This document shows, one piece after another, positions 54,947-64,000 of a DNA stretch of 64,000 nt (position 1 is its first letter; every line of letters starts with the position of its first letter). Below the pieces are notes generated by a model. That model searched no databases and was not told the DNA's origin. It was given only the letters and a program-made list of their open reading frames with translations. A program made the translations under genes and the position numbers. The stretch comes from Pectobacterium sp. PL152 (GTDB lineage Bacteria; Pseudomonadota; Gammaproteobacteria; Enterobacterales; Enterobacteriaceae), in contig CP091064.1 in assembly GCA_021907015.1 (NCBI GenBank), positions 744,001 through 808,000 on the forward strand, written 5' to 3'.

Positions 54947-55789
54947 TTATCTCGCAGCAAAATGTCTGTCGAGCAGTGCCTGACAAGAAGGAGGCAACGG
55001 CGGCGGCGTGGTTTTTCTGGTGCTTCACTACTCGGCTGCTTTGGCTGGAACCAGCTGGTTAACTCGGCACCGCATCCGTCACCGAGCGGCGGATCGCTTT
55101 GCTCCTGACATTCCAGACTGTCTGCCGGGCAGCGCAAACGCACGTGCATGTGCGCACGGTGCGCAAACCAGGGGCGAACTTTGCGCAGCCAGTCACGATC
55201 GTGACCCGCTTCTACGCACAGCTGTTTTTAATCGCCGGATTGACGAAGATGCGTGTCACGTCGCTATCCAGCGCGGCGGTTTTGATCAGGGTAGTGATTT
55301 CTGGTCGCCAGACGCGCGGATTAACGTTAAGTCCGCTGGCGTTCACCAAATCGATAGGCTGTGGCTTCAGCAGTTGCTGCTCGCTCCAGCGCTGTCTGGG
55401 CAGTTGCAGCCAGATATCCACATCCAGCCCGGACTGGTGACTGGCGTGGCCGCTGCTGAAACGTCCACCGACAGGCATTCCCATATCCCCACCAGCACAT
55501 TACCCGAGGTCGTGCGCTTCACCTCGTTGCTCAGGCGGTGAATAAACGCCAGCAGATCGGGGTGACCGAAATAGCGGCGCTGATCGACACGCATCACCTG
55601 ATAATCCAGCGACTGCAACGGCAACGGCTGGGCACCGATGATACAGCCATTGGAAAAACTCCCAATTGACTGCGGCGTACCCGCAACCGGATGCGTTATC
55701 TCCTGCCAGGGCGTTTTCGCCCACGCGGCGTTCGACCACAGCGGCGCGCTCAGCGCCAGCGCGAGAACCCCGATTAACCCTTGTTTCAT
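54947..55789 (-). CDS. mepA: penicillin-insensitive murein endopeptidase MepA (three frameshifts)
   Basis: Periplasmic LAS-family zinc peptidase that cleaves D-Ala-meso-DAP cross-links. Signal peptide about residues 1-24 ([20 protein letters not shown]). Zinc ligands are visible in [14 protein letters not shown] and [10 protein letters not shown]. Breaks at CCCC 55487-55490 (adds G on the coding strand, restoring [13 protein letters not shown]), TTTTT 55225-55229 (adds A, restoring [10 protein letters not shown]) and TTTTT 55012-55016 (adds A, restoring [15 protein letters not shown]). Repaired length is 281 aa (E. coli 274), stop at 54947. Confidence 0.9.
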
Positions 55790-55796
55790 TATTTTT

Positions 55797-56882
55797 TTAC
55801 CAGCGAGGAACCTGACTGTTCACATCTCCACACTGTGCGCGTTGGCGCAGCAGGTGATCCATTAACACAATCGCCATCATGGCTTCGGCAATCGGCACCG
55901 CACGAATACCAACACAGGGATCGTGACGGCCGCGCGTGACCATTTCTGTCGCTTCGCCCTGACGGTTGATCGTTTTCCCCGGCACCATAATGCTGGAGGT
56001 CGGCTTCAACGCCAGATGCGCAACGATATGCTGACCGCTACTGATTCCGCCCAAAATGCCGCCAGCGTGGTTGCTTTGGAAACCGTCCGGTGTGATTTCG
56101 TCTCGGTTTTCACTGCCGCGTTTGGTGACAACCGCAAAGCCATCGCCAATTTCGACGCCTTTCACGGCGTTGATGCTCATCAGTGCATGGGCCAGATCGG
56201 CATCCAAACGATCGAAGACCGGCTCACCTAATCCGGCAGGTACGGATTCCGCCACGACGCTGACCTTCGCACCAATAGAATCGCCCTCTTTTTTGAGAGC
56301 GCGCATCAGTTCATCCAAGGCTTCCAGCTTGTCGACATCTGGGCAGAAGAACGGGTTTTGCTCAACCTGTTCCCAATCTTTCAGCTCGCAGGTGACATCG
56401 CCAATCTGCGACAAATAGCCGCGTACTTTCACACCATATTGTTGTTGCAGGTATTTCTTCGCAATCGCGCCAGCGGCAACGCGCATCGCGGTTTCGCGCG
56501 CGGAAGAGCGGCCACCGCCGCGGTAATCGCGCAGGCCATATTTTTGCTCATAGGTGTAGTCCGCATGACCAGGGCGAAAAACATCTTTAATCGCGCTGTA
56601 GTCCTGAGAACGCTGATCGGTGTTTTCAATCAGCAGACCAATGCTGGTCCCTGTCGTCACACCTTCAAAAACGCCGGACAGGATCTTGACCTGATCGGGC
56701 TCGCGGCGCTGCGTCGTATAGCGGGATGTTCCCGGACGGCGGCGATCCAAATCGTGTTGCAGATCCGCTTCCGTCAGCGGGATCCCCGGCGGTACGCCAT
56801 CAACAATACACCCCAGAGCAATACCGTGGGATTCACCAAATGTAGTGACGCGGAAAAATTGCCCAATACTGTTGCCTGCCAT
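55797..56882 (-). CDS. aroC: chorismate synthase AroC
   Basis: Last step of the shikimate pathway: EPSP to chorismate with reduced FMN. It has 361 aa as in E. coli from the ATG at 56882 ([20 protein letters not shown]), with AAGGAG 6 nt upstream; the longer frame to 56918 is not used. FGESHG at residues 15-20, [14 protein letters not shown] and [10 protein letters not shown] are the family signatures. It is downstream of prmB. Confidence 0.98.
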   Translation of the reverse strand: MAGNSIGQFFRVTTFGESHGIALGCIVDGVPPGIPLTEADLQHDLDRRRPGTSRYTTQRREPDQVKILSGVFEGVTTGTSIGLLIENTDQRSQDYSAIKDVFRPGHADYTYEQKYGLRDYRGGGRSSARETAMRVAAGAIAKKYLQQQYGVKVRGYLSQIGDVTCELKDWEQVEQNPFFCPDVDKLEALDELMRALKKEGDSIGAKVSVVAESVPAGLGEPVFDRLDADLAHALMSINAVKGVEIGDGFAVVTKRGSENRDEITPDGFQSNHAGGILGGISSGQHIVAHLALKPTSSIMVPGKTINRQGEATEMVTRGRHDPCVGIRAVPIAEAMMAIVLMDHLLRQRAQCGDVNSQVPRW

Positions 56883-56965
56883 CACAACTCCTTCGCATGT
56901 GTTCTGTTTCTGTCCCACCGCGCAGCCAGATGCACGATAGGACTAATGAATATCGTTATGACCGC

Positions 56966-57898
56966 TTAGTCGCGGTAAGCGCTAAAATGCGCTTTGCAAT
57001 CGACCAGCTGTGATTGCGTTAACATAAACACGCCGTCACCGCCGTTATCAAACTCCAGCCAGGTGAACGGGATGTCTGGGTATTGATCGATCAGGTGCAC
57101 CATGCTGTTGCCCACTTCGCAAATCAGCACGCCGTCGTCGCTAAGATAGTCTGGCGCACAGGCCAGAATACGCCGCACCAGATCCAGACCGTCGTTGCCC
57201 GCCGCCAGCCCCAGTTCAGGCTCGAAACGGAACTCTTGCGGCAGATCGGACATATCTTCTTCATCCACATACGGTGGATTGGTCACGATCAGATCATAGC
57301 GAATCGCCGGTAAATCGCGGAACAGGTCGGACCGGATTGGCGTCACGCGGTATTCCAGACCGTGCTGCTGAATATTCTGCTCGGTTACCGCCAGCGCATC
57401 ACTGGAGATATCCACGGCGTCAACTTCCGCTTCGGGGAATGCCTGTGCGCAGGCAATAGCAATACAACCGCTGCCCGTGCACAGATCCAGAATATGGTTT
57501 GGCGCTGCTGGCAACTGCTCATCAAAATAGTTATTGATCAGCTCACCAATAGGAGAACGCGGCACCAGCACGCGTTCGTCAACGTAGAATTCCAGGCCGC
57601 AGAACCAGGCCTTGTTGGTCAGATAAGCAACCGGGATACGCTCATTGACGCGGCGAATCACGCGTTCAACAATGCGCTGCCGCTCGCTGGTGATCAAACG
57701 AGACGTGTACATATCTTCAGGAATATCGAGCGGCAAATACAGGCTAGGCAATACCAGCTGTATAGCTTCATCCCAGGGATTATCCGTCCCGTGACCGTAA
57801 TAGACGTTGGCTGCGTTAAACCGGCTGACAGCCCAGCGCAACATATCCTGAATGGTATGAAGTTCACTGACGGCCTCATCGACGAAAATTTTGTCCAA
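56966..57898 (-). CDS. prmB: 50S ribosomal protein L3 glutamine methyltransferase PrmB
   Basis: N5-glutamine SAM-dependent methyltransferase acting on uL3 (Gln150 in E. coli). SAM motif [12 protein letters not shown] at residues 138-149 and the catalytic NPPY at 207-210. A TTG start at 57898 is supported by GGAGG 6 nt upstream and gives 310 aa, identical in length to E. coli. The frame is open to 57964 but has no conservation or ribosome site there. First gene of the aroC cluster, divergent from smrB. Confidence 0.95.
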   Translation of the reverse strand: MDKIFVDEAVSELHTIQDMLRWAVSRFNAANVYYGHGTDNPWDEAIQLVLPSLYLPLDIPEDMYTSRLITSERQRIVERVIRRVNERIPVAYLTNKAWFCGLEFYVDERVLVPRSPIGELINNYFDEQLPAAPNHILDLCTGSGCIAIACAQAFPEAEVDAVDISSDALAVTEQNIQQHGLEYRVTPIRSDLFRDLPAIRYDLIVTNPPYVDEEDMSDLPQEFRFEPELGLAAGNDGLDLVRRILACAPDYLSDDGVLICEVGNSMVHLIDQYPDIPFTWLEFDNGGDGVFMLTQSQLVDCKAHFSAYRD

Positions 57899-58069
57899 GG
57901 GTGTCCTCCGCAGACAGTTCTGAACGGGAAATTGGCGCTTAGTTTGCCATGAAGCCCGCGACAAATCAGCAGATATAACCGACTGAACGTGCCCCGATAC
58001 AGACTTTTATTTAGCGACAGCGAGGAGACAAGGTAAACTGATCGAATGTTGACGCAAGATGAATGAAAT

Positions 58070-58611
58070 ATGAGTAATAAATATTCGCTGAATGACGACG
58101 AATTGCAGCTTTTTCGCACGTCAATCACTGGCACAAAAAAGTTGCGTCAGGATACCTATACCCACAAACCGCTGCGCAGAAAATCAGGCGAATTGCCCGC
58201 CAAGCGGGTATTGCAGGAGCAGGTTGATGCCAGTTTTTATTTTTCGGATGAATTTCAGCCCCAGTTGGACGCTGAAGGCCCGACGCGCTACGTCCGCCCC
58301 GGTGCCAGCCACTATGAATTGAAAAAACTCCGCCGGGGAGATTATTCGCCGGAGCTGTTTTTGATCTGCACGGCCTGACGCAGCTTCAGGCGAAACAGGA
58401 GCTAGGTGCACTGCTGGCAGCCTGTCGGCGGGAGCACGTTTACTGCGCCTGCGTGATGCACGGGCACGGCAAACATATACTGAAACAGCAAACGCCGCTC
58501 TGGCTGGCGCAGCACCCTGACGTGCTGGCTTTTCATCAGGCACCGAAAGAGTTTGGTGGAAATGCCGCGCTGCTGGTGTTGGTAGCGCTGGAGGCACCCT
58601 CGCTTGAGTAG
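58070..58611 (+). CDS. smrB: ribosome rescue endonuclease SmrB (YfcN, frameshifted)
   Basis: Smr-domain nuclease that cuts mRNA at collided ribosomes. Starts [20 protein letters not shown]. The Smr domain motifs [11 protein letters not shown] and [17 protein letters not shown] are present but only after the frame is restored by one base at 58358-58363 (CTGTTTTTGATCTG; LFLICTA becomes LFLDLHGL). Repaired length is 180 aa (E. coli 183). Confidence 0.92.
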
Positions 58612-58635
58612 CCCCGTGCTTCGTCAACGAAGGAC

Positions 58636-58662
58636 AAGGCGTGTAAACTCGTTACACGCCTT
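58636..58662. terminator. bidirectional terminator-like hairpin between smrB and sixA
   Basis: Perfect 11-bp inverted repeat AAGGCGTGTAA / TTACACGCCTT with an ACTCG loop between the convergent genes. The flanks are only mildly T-rich. Confidence 0.6.
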
Positions 58663-58698
58663 ATACCGAATGAATTCAGGCGTTCGGGATTCGTCGTA

Positions 58699-59181
58699 TT
58701 AGGGCTTTGCGGCCAGCTGTGCCGGACTGACTTGCCAGTGCAGCACGCCATTGCCGGATTCCGCTTCCACCTGCACACAGGCGACAGCGGACGTGGCGAA
58801 CATCGGAGCCGTTTCATTTCGGCATAATTCGGCAACCAGATAGCCCACCAGCGGCAAATGCGAAACCACCAGAACCGCCCCTACGCCTTCTCTCGCCAGC
58901 GTTTGTAGATAATAACCAACAAGCTGGGCATCACCGCCGGGCGTCAGTTCATTCAAGCAATCCGCTTCTTCCGGCAGCGGCAGCACGTTCTTCACCACGT
59001 CGAGCGTTTGCTGGGCGCGTAAATAAGGGCTCACCAAAACGCGCTCAATATCGATATTTTGCTCGTTCAGCCAACACGCCATCTGGCGAGACTCATCACG
59101 ACCACCGTCGCTCAATGGCCGAACGGCATCACTCGCTGCATCAAGTACCGCATCACCATGACGCATTATCAACACTTGCAT
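58699..59181 (-). CDS. sixA: phosphohistidine phosphatase SixA
   Basis: Histidine-phosphatase superfamily enzyme that dephosphorylates the His-phosphate of ArcB and of the nitrogen PTS protein NPr. It has 160 aa (E. coli 161). The RHG motif is at residues 7-9 (MQVLIMRHGD, nucleophile His8), and a second catalytic His is in VVSHLPLVGYL. It is the last core gene before the fimbrial locus. Confidence 0.96.
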   Translation of the reverse strand: MQVLIMRHGDAVLDAASDAVRPLSDGGRDESRQMACWLNEQNIDIERVLVSPYLRAQQTLDVVKNVLPLPEEADCLNELTPGGDAQLVGYYLQTLAREGVGAVLVVSHLPLVGYLVAELCRNETAPMFATSAVACVQVEAESGNGVLHWQVSPAQLAAKP

Positions 59182-60266
59182 ATTACACCGCTATGTTAAT
59201 GAAATATATGGTATATCCTCATAACCCTGCCGGTATGAGGATTGGCTTTCCTGCAATTCGGGCATGCCCGCAACGTAAGCCATATAAGGTTTGCTGTAGG
59301 TTACCTGAGTTTCTCGCTATGTAAACTCGCCTGAGATCAGGTTTTGGTAGAAAACGTCATCCTCACCGCTTCCTCCCACAGGCAACAGACCGGAATCAGC
59401 CGAAAACACGACCGAATACGGTTGTAAAATTAACCACCCCAATGACGCGTTTTTAGCCGATCCGTCACCAAAGAGTCAATAATTGTTATGAATCGACAAC
59501 GCCAGAAGGTGCGATCCACTCTTTCCTCTTCGAAGTAATCAACTGATAAATAAAACATTTAAAGAAATTTGATATAACCTCCCACATCCGCAACAGATAA
59601 CCATAATTTTATAAAGGTCATTATAATTGATTACAATAAAATCAAAATATGATATAAAAATCAAAAAACAAAAAATCAGCACAAAAAACTGATAAAATCA
59701 TAAATTTCGATTATTTAAACTTTTTAACACATATCAATTTCGCGATATTGTTAAACAACCACTCTACTTCTATCTTTATCTTAAATAGCGTTTTTTACTA
59801 TTCGTTTTATATAAACAAGGTCATTACACAGAATATAACGCCATATAATAAAAATAGATTGATCTTCTATTTATGGACGAATGCGCAATTCAGGATAAAG
59901 CCCGAAGAACCTTTCTGTTATTTTATATGCCCGCCATTATTCACACCATGGAAGAGAATATTAGCAATACGTTTCTTTATAGATTTATTTTCACCATACG
60001 GAAGGTACTGAAAGTTGTAGCGATATATATTTCAGCGGTGCGACATTTTTGTGTCAGTCGGTTAGGTAATCAGGAAAGAGAATATCTCTTCTGCATTTCC
60101 CGAGTAGCCGAAACCATGCCATATAAATACCCGTACTGATTAAAACGACTCGTTATGATTTTTTTTCGTAATAGTTACTCGTGACGAGCAGTTTTCACGG
60201 AGAGCACTGCACTTTCGTGAAGACACTTTCGATGAAAATAAGTGAGAGACATATAAAGGAATCGTT
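59182..60266. other. AT-rich non-coding stretch before the fimbrial operon
   Basis: About 1.1 kb, strongly AT-rich from 59540 to 59900. Two short overlapping plus-strand frames occur (59748-60011 from a TTG, 59873-60139 from an ATG). Neither has a Shine-Dalgarno or a recognisable protein family, and the compositions look non-coding. The 3' part should hold the fimbrial promoter. The base composition suggests an H-NS-bound, acquired segment (inference). Confidence 0.5.
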
Positions 60267-60818
60267 ATGAATTCTAAGCGAATAACATTACCTATTCTGG
60301 CGACACTATTCACCACATTCGGCCTATCTCCCACCGCCAACAGCGTGACAATCAGTGGTCAGATCCCCGTATCACTCACGATTACCTCCGCCTGTACCAT
60401 TAACAACGGCGCTGCTGGTCAAAGCGGTACATGGGGTACGATCAGTTTTGGCTCCCACTCCGATTTAACGGCAAACATTGATAGCCAAGTGACTAGCGCT
60501 GGGGGCAATGGAATTACTGTCACATGCTCTGTTGGCACCCCTGCCACACTGAACATCGGCGCGGGGCTGAACGACAGTGGAGCACTACGCAGACTCGCCC
60601 CTGGGACAGGAGCGTATAACGTTCCTTACCGTTTATATAGCGACAGCAACCGTAGCGCCGAGCTTACGGCCACAGGGACAACGGGTATTGCCATTGCCGC
60701 AACAGGCAACCCACAATTAGTTCCGGTCTATGCACGAATTCTACCATCAGACCAAACGGTTTTGTCCCCCTCTGCGGGTTCTTATACCGATACCGTCGCT
60801 GCCACTATCGTATGGTGA
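60267..60818 (+). CDS. SCPU-domain fimbrial major subunit (CsuA/B-like)
   Basis: Secreted spore-coat-U domain protein, 183 aa. A signal peptide of about 26 residues ends near PTANS. The mature part ISGQIPVSLTITSACTINN has the first conserved Cys; a second lies in ITVTCSVGT. The C-terminus ends GSYTDTVAATIVW, the beta-strand pattern of archaic chaperone-usher pilins. AAGGA 6 nt before the ATG. As the first gene, followed by a terminator, it is probably the major pilin. Confidence 0.85.
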   Translation: MNSKRITLPILATLFTTFGLSPTANSVTISGQIPVSLTITSACTINNGAAGQSGTWGTISFGSHSDLTANIDSQVTSAGGNGITVTCSVGTPATLNIGAGLNDSGALRRLAPGTGAYNVPYRLYSDSNRSAELTATGTTGIAIAATGNPQLVPVYARILPSDQTVLSPSAGSYTDTVAATIVW

Positions 60819-60826
60819 AGGTTTAC

Positions 60827-60856
60827 AGGCCGACATGCCCACATGTCGGCCTTTTT
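60827..60856 (+). terminator. terminator-like hairpin within the fimbrial operon
   Basis: Perfect 11-bp stem AGGCCGACATG / CATGTCGGCCT, loop CCCA, followed by TTTT, 8 nt past the first subunit stop. It probably limits transcription of the downstream genes relative to the main subunit. Confidence 0.85.
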
Positions 60857-60887
60857 AGGTCATTGATCCGCAAGAAAAGGAGCCGTT

Positions 60888-60974
60888 ATGTCACCACACC
60901 TTATACGCCACATCGTGCTTACTGCCCGCGCCCTGACGTTGGGTGTGCCCCGTGTCGCCATTCAGGCTAAGTAA
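60888..60974 (+). CDS. possible 28-residue leader peptide in the fimbrial operon
   Basis: ATG at 60888 has an excellent ribosome site (AAAAGGAG, 5-6 nt spacing), but the frame closes after 28 codons (MSPHLIRHIVLTARALTLGV and 8 more residues). It ends 14 nt before the next subunit, whose own ribosome site is poor. It may be a coupled leader, or the remnant of a third pilin gene of the Csu type. No homologue recalled. Confidence 0.3.
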   Translation: MSPHLIRHIVLTARALTLGVPRVAIQAK

Positions 60975-60988
60975 ACACGGGTATTGCG

Positions 60989-61525
60989 ATGCGCTTTCTA
61001 TCGGCATTGGTTTTGTCACTTCTGCTGTCCGGTTCCATCATCCCCACGGTGGCGATGGCGCTTACCGTTAACAGCACATTCGATGTCACGGCAACGATAC
61101 AAAGAGGCTGTGTTTTTGGCACCAGCACGGCAAATAGCCAGCCCAATATGGGCACGCTTGACTTCGGAACGCGCAGCGCCACGGCAACCAACGTGGATAT
61201 CGCCAGCACCAGCGGTGGCGGCTCGATTGTTGCCACCTGTACACCAGGCACGAGCGCCATCATTGAACTGGGCTACGGCGCCAATGGCGGCAGTAGTACA
61301 CAACGTTTTCTGAAAAATGCAGCGGGAACGCGCCTGCTGGCCTATCAGCTTTACCGCGATGCTGCGCGCACGCAGGTATGGGGAACGGGAAGTCTGGCGC
61401 TCAGTATTGTCTCCTTTCCCGCTACAACCCAGACCTACACCGTTTACGCCCGTTATTTTGGCGGCACTCCTCTGCCTCCAGCAGGGGTTTATACCGATAA
61501 CGTGACCGTCAGCCTGACTTATTAA
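60989..61525 (+). CDS. SCPU-domain fimbrial subunit
   Basis: Second spore-coat-U domain pilin, 178 aa. Signal peptide about residues 1-24 (FLSALVLSLLLSGSIIP followed by TVAMA). Conserved cysteines lie in IQRGCVFG and VATCTPG. The C-terminus ends in GVYTDNVTVSLTY. Probably a minor subunit or adaptor. It resembles the product of the first gene in length and fold. Confidence 0.85.
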   Translation: MRFLSALVLSLLLSGSIIPTVAMALTVNSTFDVTATIQRGCVFGTSTANSQPNMGTLDFGTRSATATNVDIASTSGGGSIVATCTPGTSAIIELGYGANGGSSTQRFLKNAAGTRLLAYQLYRDAARTQVWGTGSLALSIVSFPATTQTYTVYARYFGGTPLPPAGVYTDNVTVSLTY

Positions 61526-61548
61526 AAACACAACAGGGTGAACACAGG

Positions 61549-62331
61549 ATGAAGAGGAAAATGACGTTTTTGTTCGGGCAATGATATTTTTACTAAGCGG
61601 ACTCGGCTCATCGTGCTTTGCCGCCAATTCTATCCTCGTTTGGCCGATCTATCAGGTCATTGAAGCCGATGAGAACAGCTCAGCTCTGTGGCTGGAAAAC
61701 AAAGGCAATGCGCCCGTCGGTTTGCAAATCCGCATCATGTCCTGAAGCAAATGGACTTTCAGGATCGTTATGCAGAACAAAATAACGTGATTGCGACACC
61801 GCCGTTTATGACGCTGGAGCCAGGTAAGCGCAATATGGTACGCCTGATTCGCGTCAACTCGGCTCCCGCTAATACCGAACAGGCTTACCGCATTATTATT
61901 GATGAAATTTCCGTTCCCTATCAACAAGATGCACCGAAGATGGGGTTACAATTCCAGATGCGCTATCTGCTGCCTCTGTTCCTCGATGGTGAAGGCGTCT
62001 GGACGCATAGTCGCCCGGAAAAACGACGCGCCAACGCCGAACCTACGCTACCCGTGCTCAGTTGGCGAATCAGTGCGGTTGGGGGAAAAACTATCTCTAT
62101 GTCCGCAACCGTGGTGTGGTACATGCACGGCTGAGTAACGTCTATTGGTCAGCCGACCAGAGCGGAAAAGGAAGCAAGATAAAGGTAACCGACGGCTTTT
62201 TAGGCTATGTGCTACCGGGACAAGAGATGCGCTGGCCATTGCCGGCGGGCATATCCACACCGAGCGCAACGATGCAGCTCTTCACCGATCTGATCGATAT
62301 CACCGATCCCATACTGATTAAACGCGAATGA
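61549..62331 (+). CDS. fimbrial periplasmic chaperone (three frameshifts)
   Basis: PapD-like chaperone of the archaic Csu-type group. Signal peptide (MIFLLSGLGSSCFA segment), then SILVWPIYQVIEADENSSAL, an edge strand region IRIMSWKQMDFQDRY, and the NMVRLIRV beta-strand that carries the conserved anchoring residues. Breaks: GGG 61576-61578 (add G), 61743-61744 (TG to TGG, gives SWKQM) and AAAAA 62086-62090 (add A, gives GGKNYLYVRNRG). Repaired length is 261 aa. Start ATG 61549; a second ATG at 61561 is possible. Confidence 0.85.
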
Positions 62332-62391
62332 TGGTTCGGTTGATGACAGAGGCGGGTCGAGTGGCCGTGCGGCCATGGTGAGGTCTGGCAT

Positions 62392-64000
62392 ATGAAGCGT
62401 AAAACAGGTGCCTTTCTCCTGCTCATGTCCACCCGTTTGCGCTGTTTTATTCTGCGACAAGTCTCGCGGAAGAGTATACCGATCTTCCTGCGCCCCCAGC
62501 GCCATGCCCTCGCTCAGCGAATCCGTTTATTATTTAACGCTTTCCGTTAATGGACAGAGCGATAACATGGTGGTCCCTGTCACGTATCGTGCCGGGAGCT
62601 ATTATGTGGATGCAGCAACACTGCGTCAGAATCACATTCGCCTGTCGGAGCAAAGCGTGGGGCTGGTTAATATCAGCGCCCTGCCAGAGGTCTCCGTCGA
62701 TTACGATCAGGCCATACAGCAGCTAAAGCTAACCGTGCCTATGCACTGGCTACCCGAGCAATCCGTTGAAGGCGGGGGGCAGGATCTGGCACGTTTCCCC
62801 GCCCGCAGTAGCCCCGGCCTGCTATTCAACTACAACCTTTATTACACTTCACCCCGCGGCAGTTCGGATTCGCTCAGCAGTTGGATGGAACAGCGCTTTT
62901 TCAGCCCCTACGGGACCTTATCCAATACGGGGATCTACTATTTCACCTCAGGCAACAGCGCTTCTCAACAAGATGGCTATCAGCGCTTTGATACCTATTG
63001 GCGCTATAACGATAACGAACGCATGATCACCTATCAGGTTGGCGACCTGATTAGCAACTCCCTGACCTGGAGCAACTCGGTGCGTATGGGCGGCCTGCGT
63101 GTCGCCCGCAATTTCGGCCTTCGCCCGGATATCGTGACCTATCCGATGCTGCAATACACGGGTACAGCCGCCGTACCCAGTACACTTGATCTGTTCATCA
63201 ACGGTTATAAAGCCAACAGCACCAGCCTGAACGCAGGCCCGTTCACCCTCACCAATACGCCTTATCTGAACGGCGCGGGGGAAGCGACCGTCATTACCAC
63301 GGACGCGCAGGGGCGACAAATTTCCACCACAATTCCCTTTACGTCTCCAACGCTTTGCTGAGAGAGGGATTGAGTGATTTCGATCTGTCCGTTGGCGTTC
63401 TGCGTCAGGACTACGGCGTACAGAATAATTCCTACACTGACAACCCTGCTGTCAGCGGCATCTATCGCTACGGATTGACCAATAAACTGACGGTATCGGC
63501 ACATGGCGAAGCCATACAGGATCTGTATCTGCTCGGTGCAGGGGTGGATTTTACCGTCGGCCGCTGGGGCACGCTGAGTTCCTCCTACAGTCAGAGCGAA
63601 AAGGAAGCCACCGGACACCAATACACCACGGGCTATTCTTACTACAGCTCTGCATTTGGCTTAAGTGTTCAACACGCTAAACGCAGTGAAAAGTACCGCG
63701 ATTTAACCGCCGTGCTCACGGAAGGCCGTCTCAGTCGGGAAAGCTATCAGGCGACGCTCAGCAGCCAGCTGTTTGGTGAAGGCAATGGCTCATTCGGCGT
63801 GGGTTATTTCGATATCCGCGCATACGATTCAACCCGAACCCGTCTGCTGAATCTCTCTTTCAGCCGTCAGGTCTGGCAAGGCAGCTCCATTTACCTCGCC
63901 TTTAACAAGGCACTGGGAGAAAACGGCTACAGCGCCCAGCTCCAGTTCGTGATGCCTTTTGGTAGAAATGGCAGCATCAATGCCGGCGTTCAGCGCGACA
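62392..64000 (+). CDS. outer-membrane fimbrial usher, 5' part (three frameshifts)
   Basis: FimD/CsuD-family usher that translocates chaperone-pilin complexes across the outer membrane; cut by the window end. The signal peptide and N-terminal domain appear after adding one C at 62436-62438 (STPFALFYSATSLAEEY) and one C in the run 62488-62492 (APPSAMPSLSESVYYLTLSV). The barrel region GSSDSLSSWMEQRFFSPYGT, GLRVARNFGLRPDIVTYP and the plug-domain strands follow. A third break at 63339-63341 (TTT to TTTT) gives IPFYVSNALLREG. The frame then stays open to base 64000. Confidence 0.85.

Noticed and set aside
59748-60139. Two overlapping short plus-strand frames before the fimbrial operon
   Set aside because: No Shine-Dalgarno, one begins with TTG, no family resemblance, and they lie in AT-rich DNA where chance frames are weakly informative. 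Mentioned only as part of the region.

Overview
The window is chromosomal DNA from a soft-rot enterobacterium, most likely Pectobacterium (formerly Erwinia carotovora). I base this on recalled protein similarity, on a HexA/PecT-type LrhA regulator beside the nuo operon, and on a backbone order that follows the E. coli elaB-nuo-lrhA-alaA-ackA-pta-hisJQMP-purF-accD-truA-fabB-aroC-sixA segment, with Pectobacterium-like differences. These are a treC gene before elaB, a single his-type binding protein, a DMT transporter between pdxB and flk, and a fimbrial locus after sixA.

Layout. 60-2109: treC (trehalose-6-phosphate hydrolase) and elaB. 2289-17519: the complete nuoA-N operon for respiratory complex I, read on the minus strand and closed by a strong terminator. 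18190-19140: lrhA/hexA, divergent from alaA. 19642-25432: alaA, yfbR, yfbS, hxpA, yfbU, yfbV. 25890-29310: ackA and pta (acetate overflow), with a hairpin between them. 29421-33038: yfcD, yfcE, yfcG, folX, yfcH. 33086-33188: a dispersed-repeat-like palindrome. 33223-36311: hisJ-hisQ-hisM-hisP amino-acid importer. 36730-43788: ubiX, purF, cvpA (with a PurR box), dedD, folC, accD, dedA. 43985-47095: truA, usg, pdxB. 47365-49615: DMT transporter and flk. 49744-50961: fabB, with a FabR-like operator. 51134-59181: mnmC, yfcL, epmC, yfcA, mepA, aroC, prmB, smrB, sixA. 59182-60266: an AT-rich stretch without a recognisable gene. 60267-64000: an archaic (Csu-type) chaperone-usher fimbrial operon, cut by the window end within the usher gene.

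Twelve genes have their reading frame broken, at 21 sites in all: treC, elaB, yfcD, pdxB, flk, mnmC (3), epmC, yfcA (2), mepA (3), smrB, the fimbrial chaperone (3) and the usher (3). Every break is repaired by adding exactly one base, usually to a short run of one nucleotide, and the repaired proteins have the normal family length. This looks like systematic homopolymer under-calling in the sequence rather than gene decay. Gene spans are therefore given for the repaired gene, and each break is stated.

Most of the window is conserved core genome. I saw no CRISPR array, insertion sequence, prophage, tRNA or rRNA. The least explained parts are the fimbrial locus with its AT-rich upstream region and small ORF, and the palindromic repeat between yfcH and hisP.
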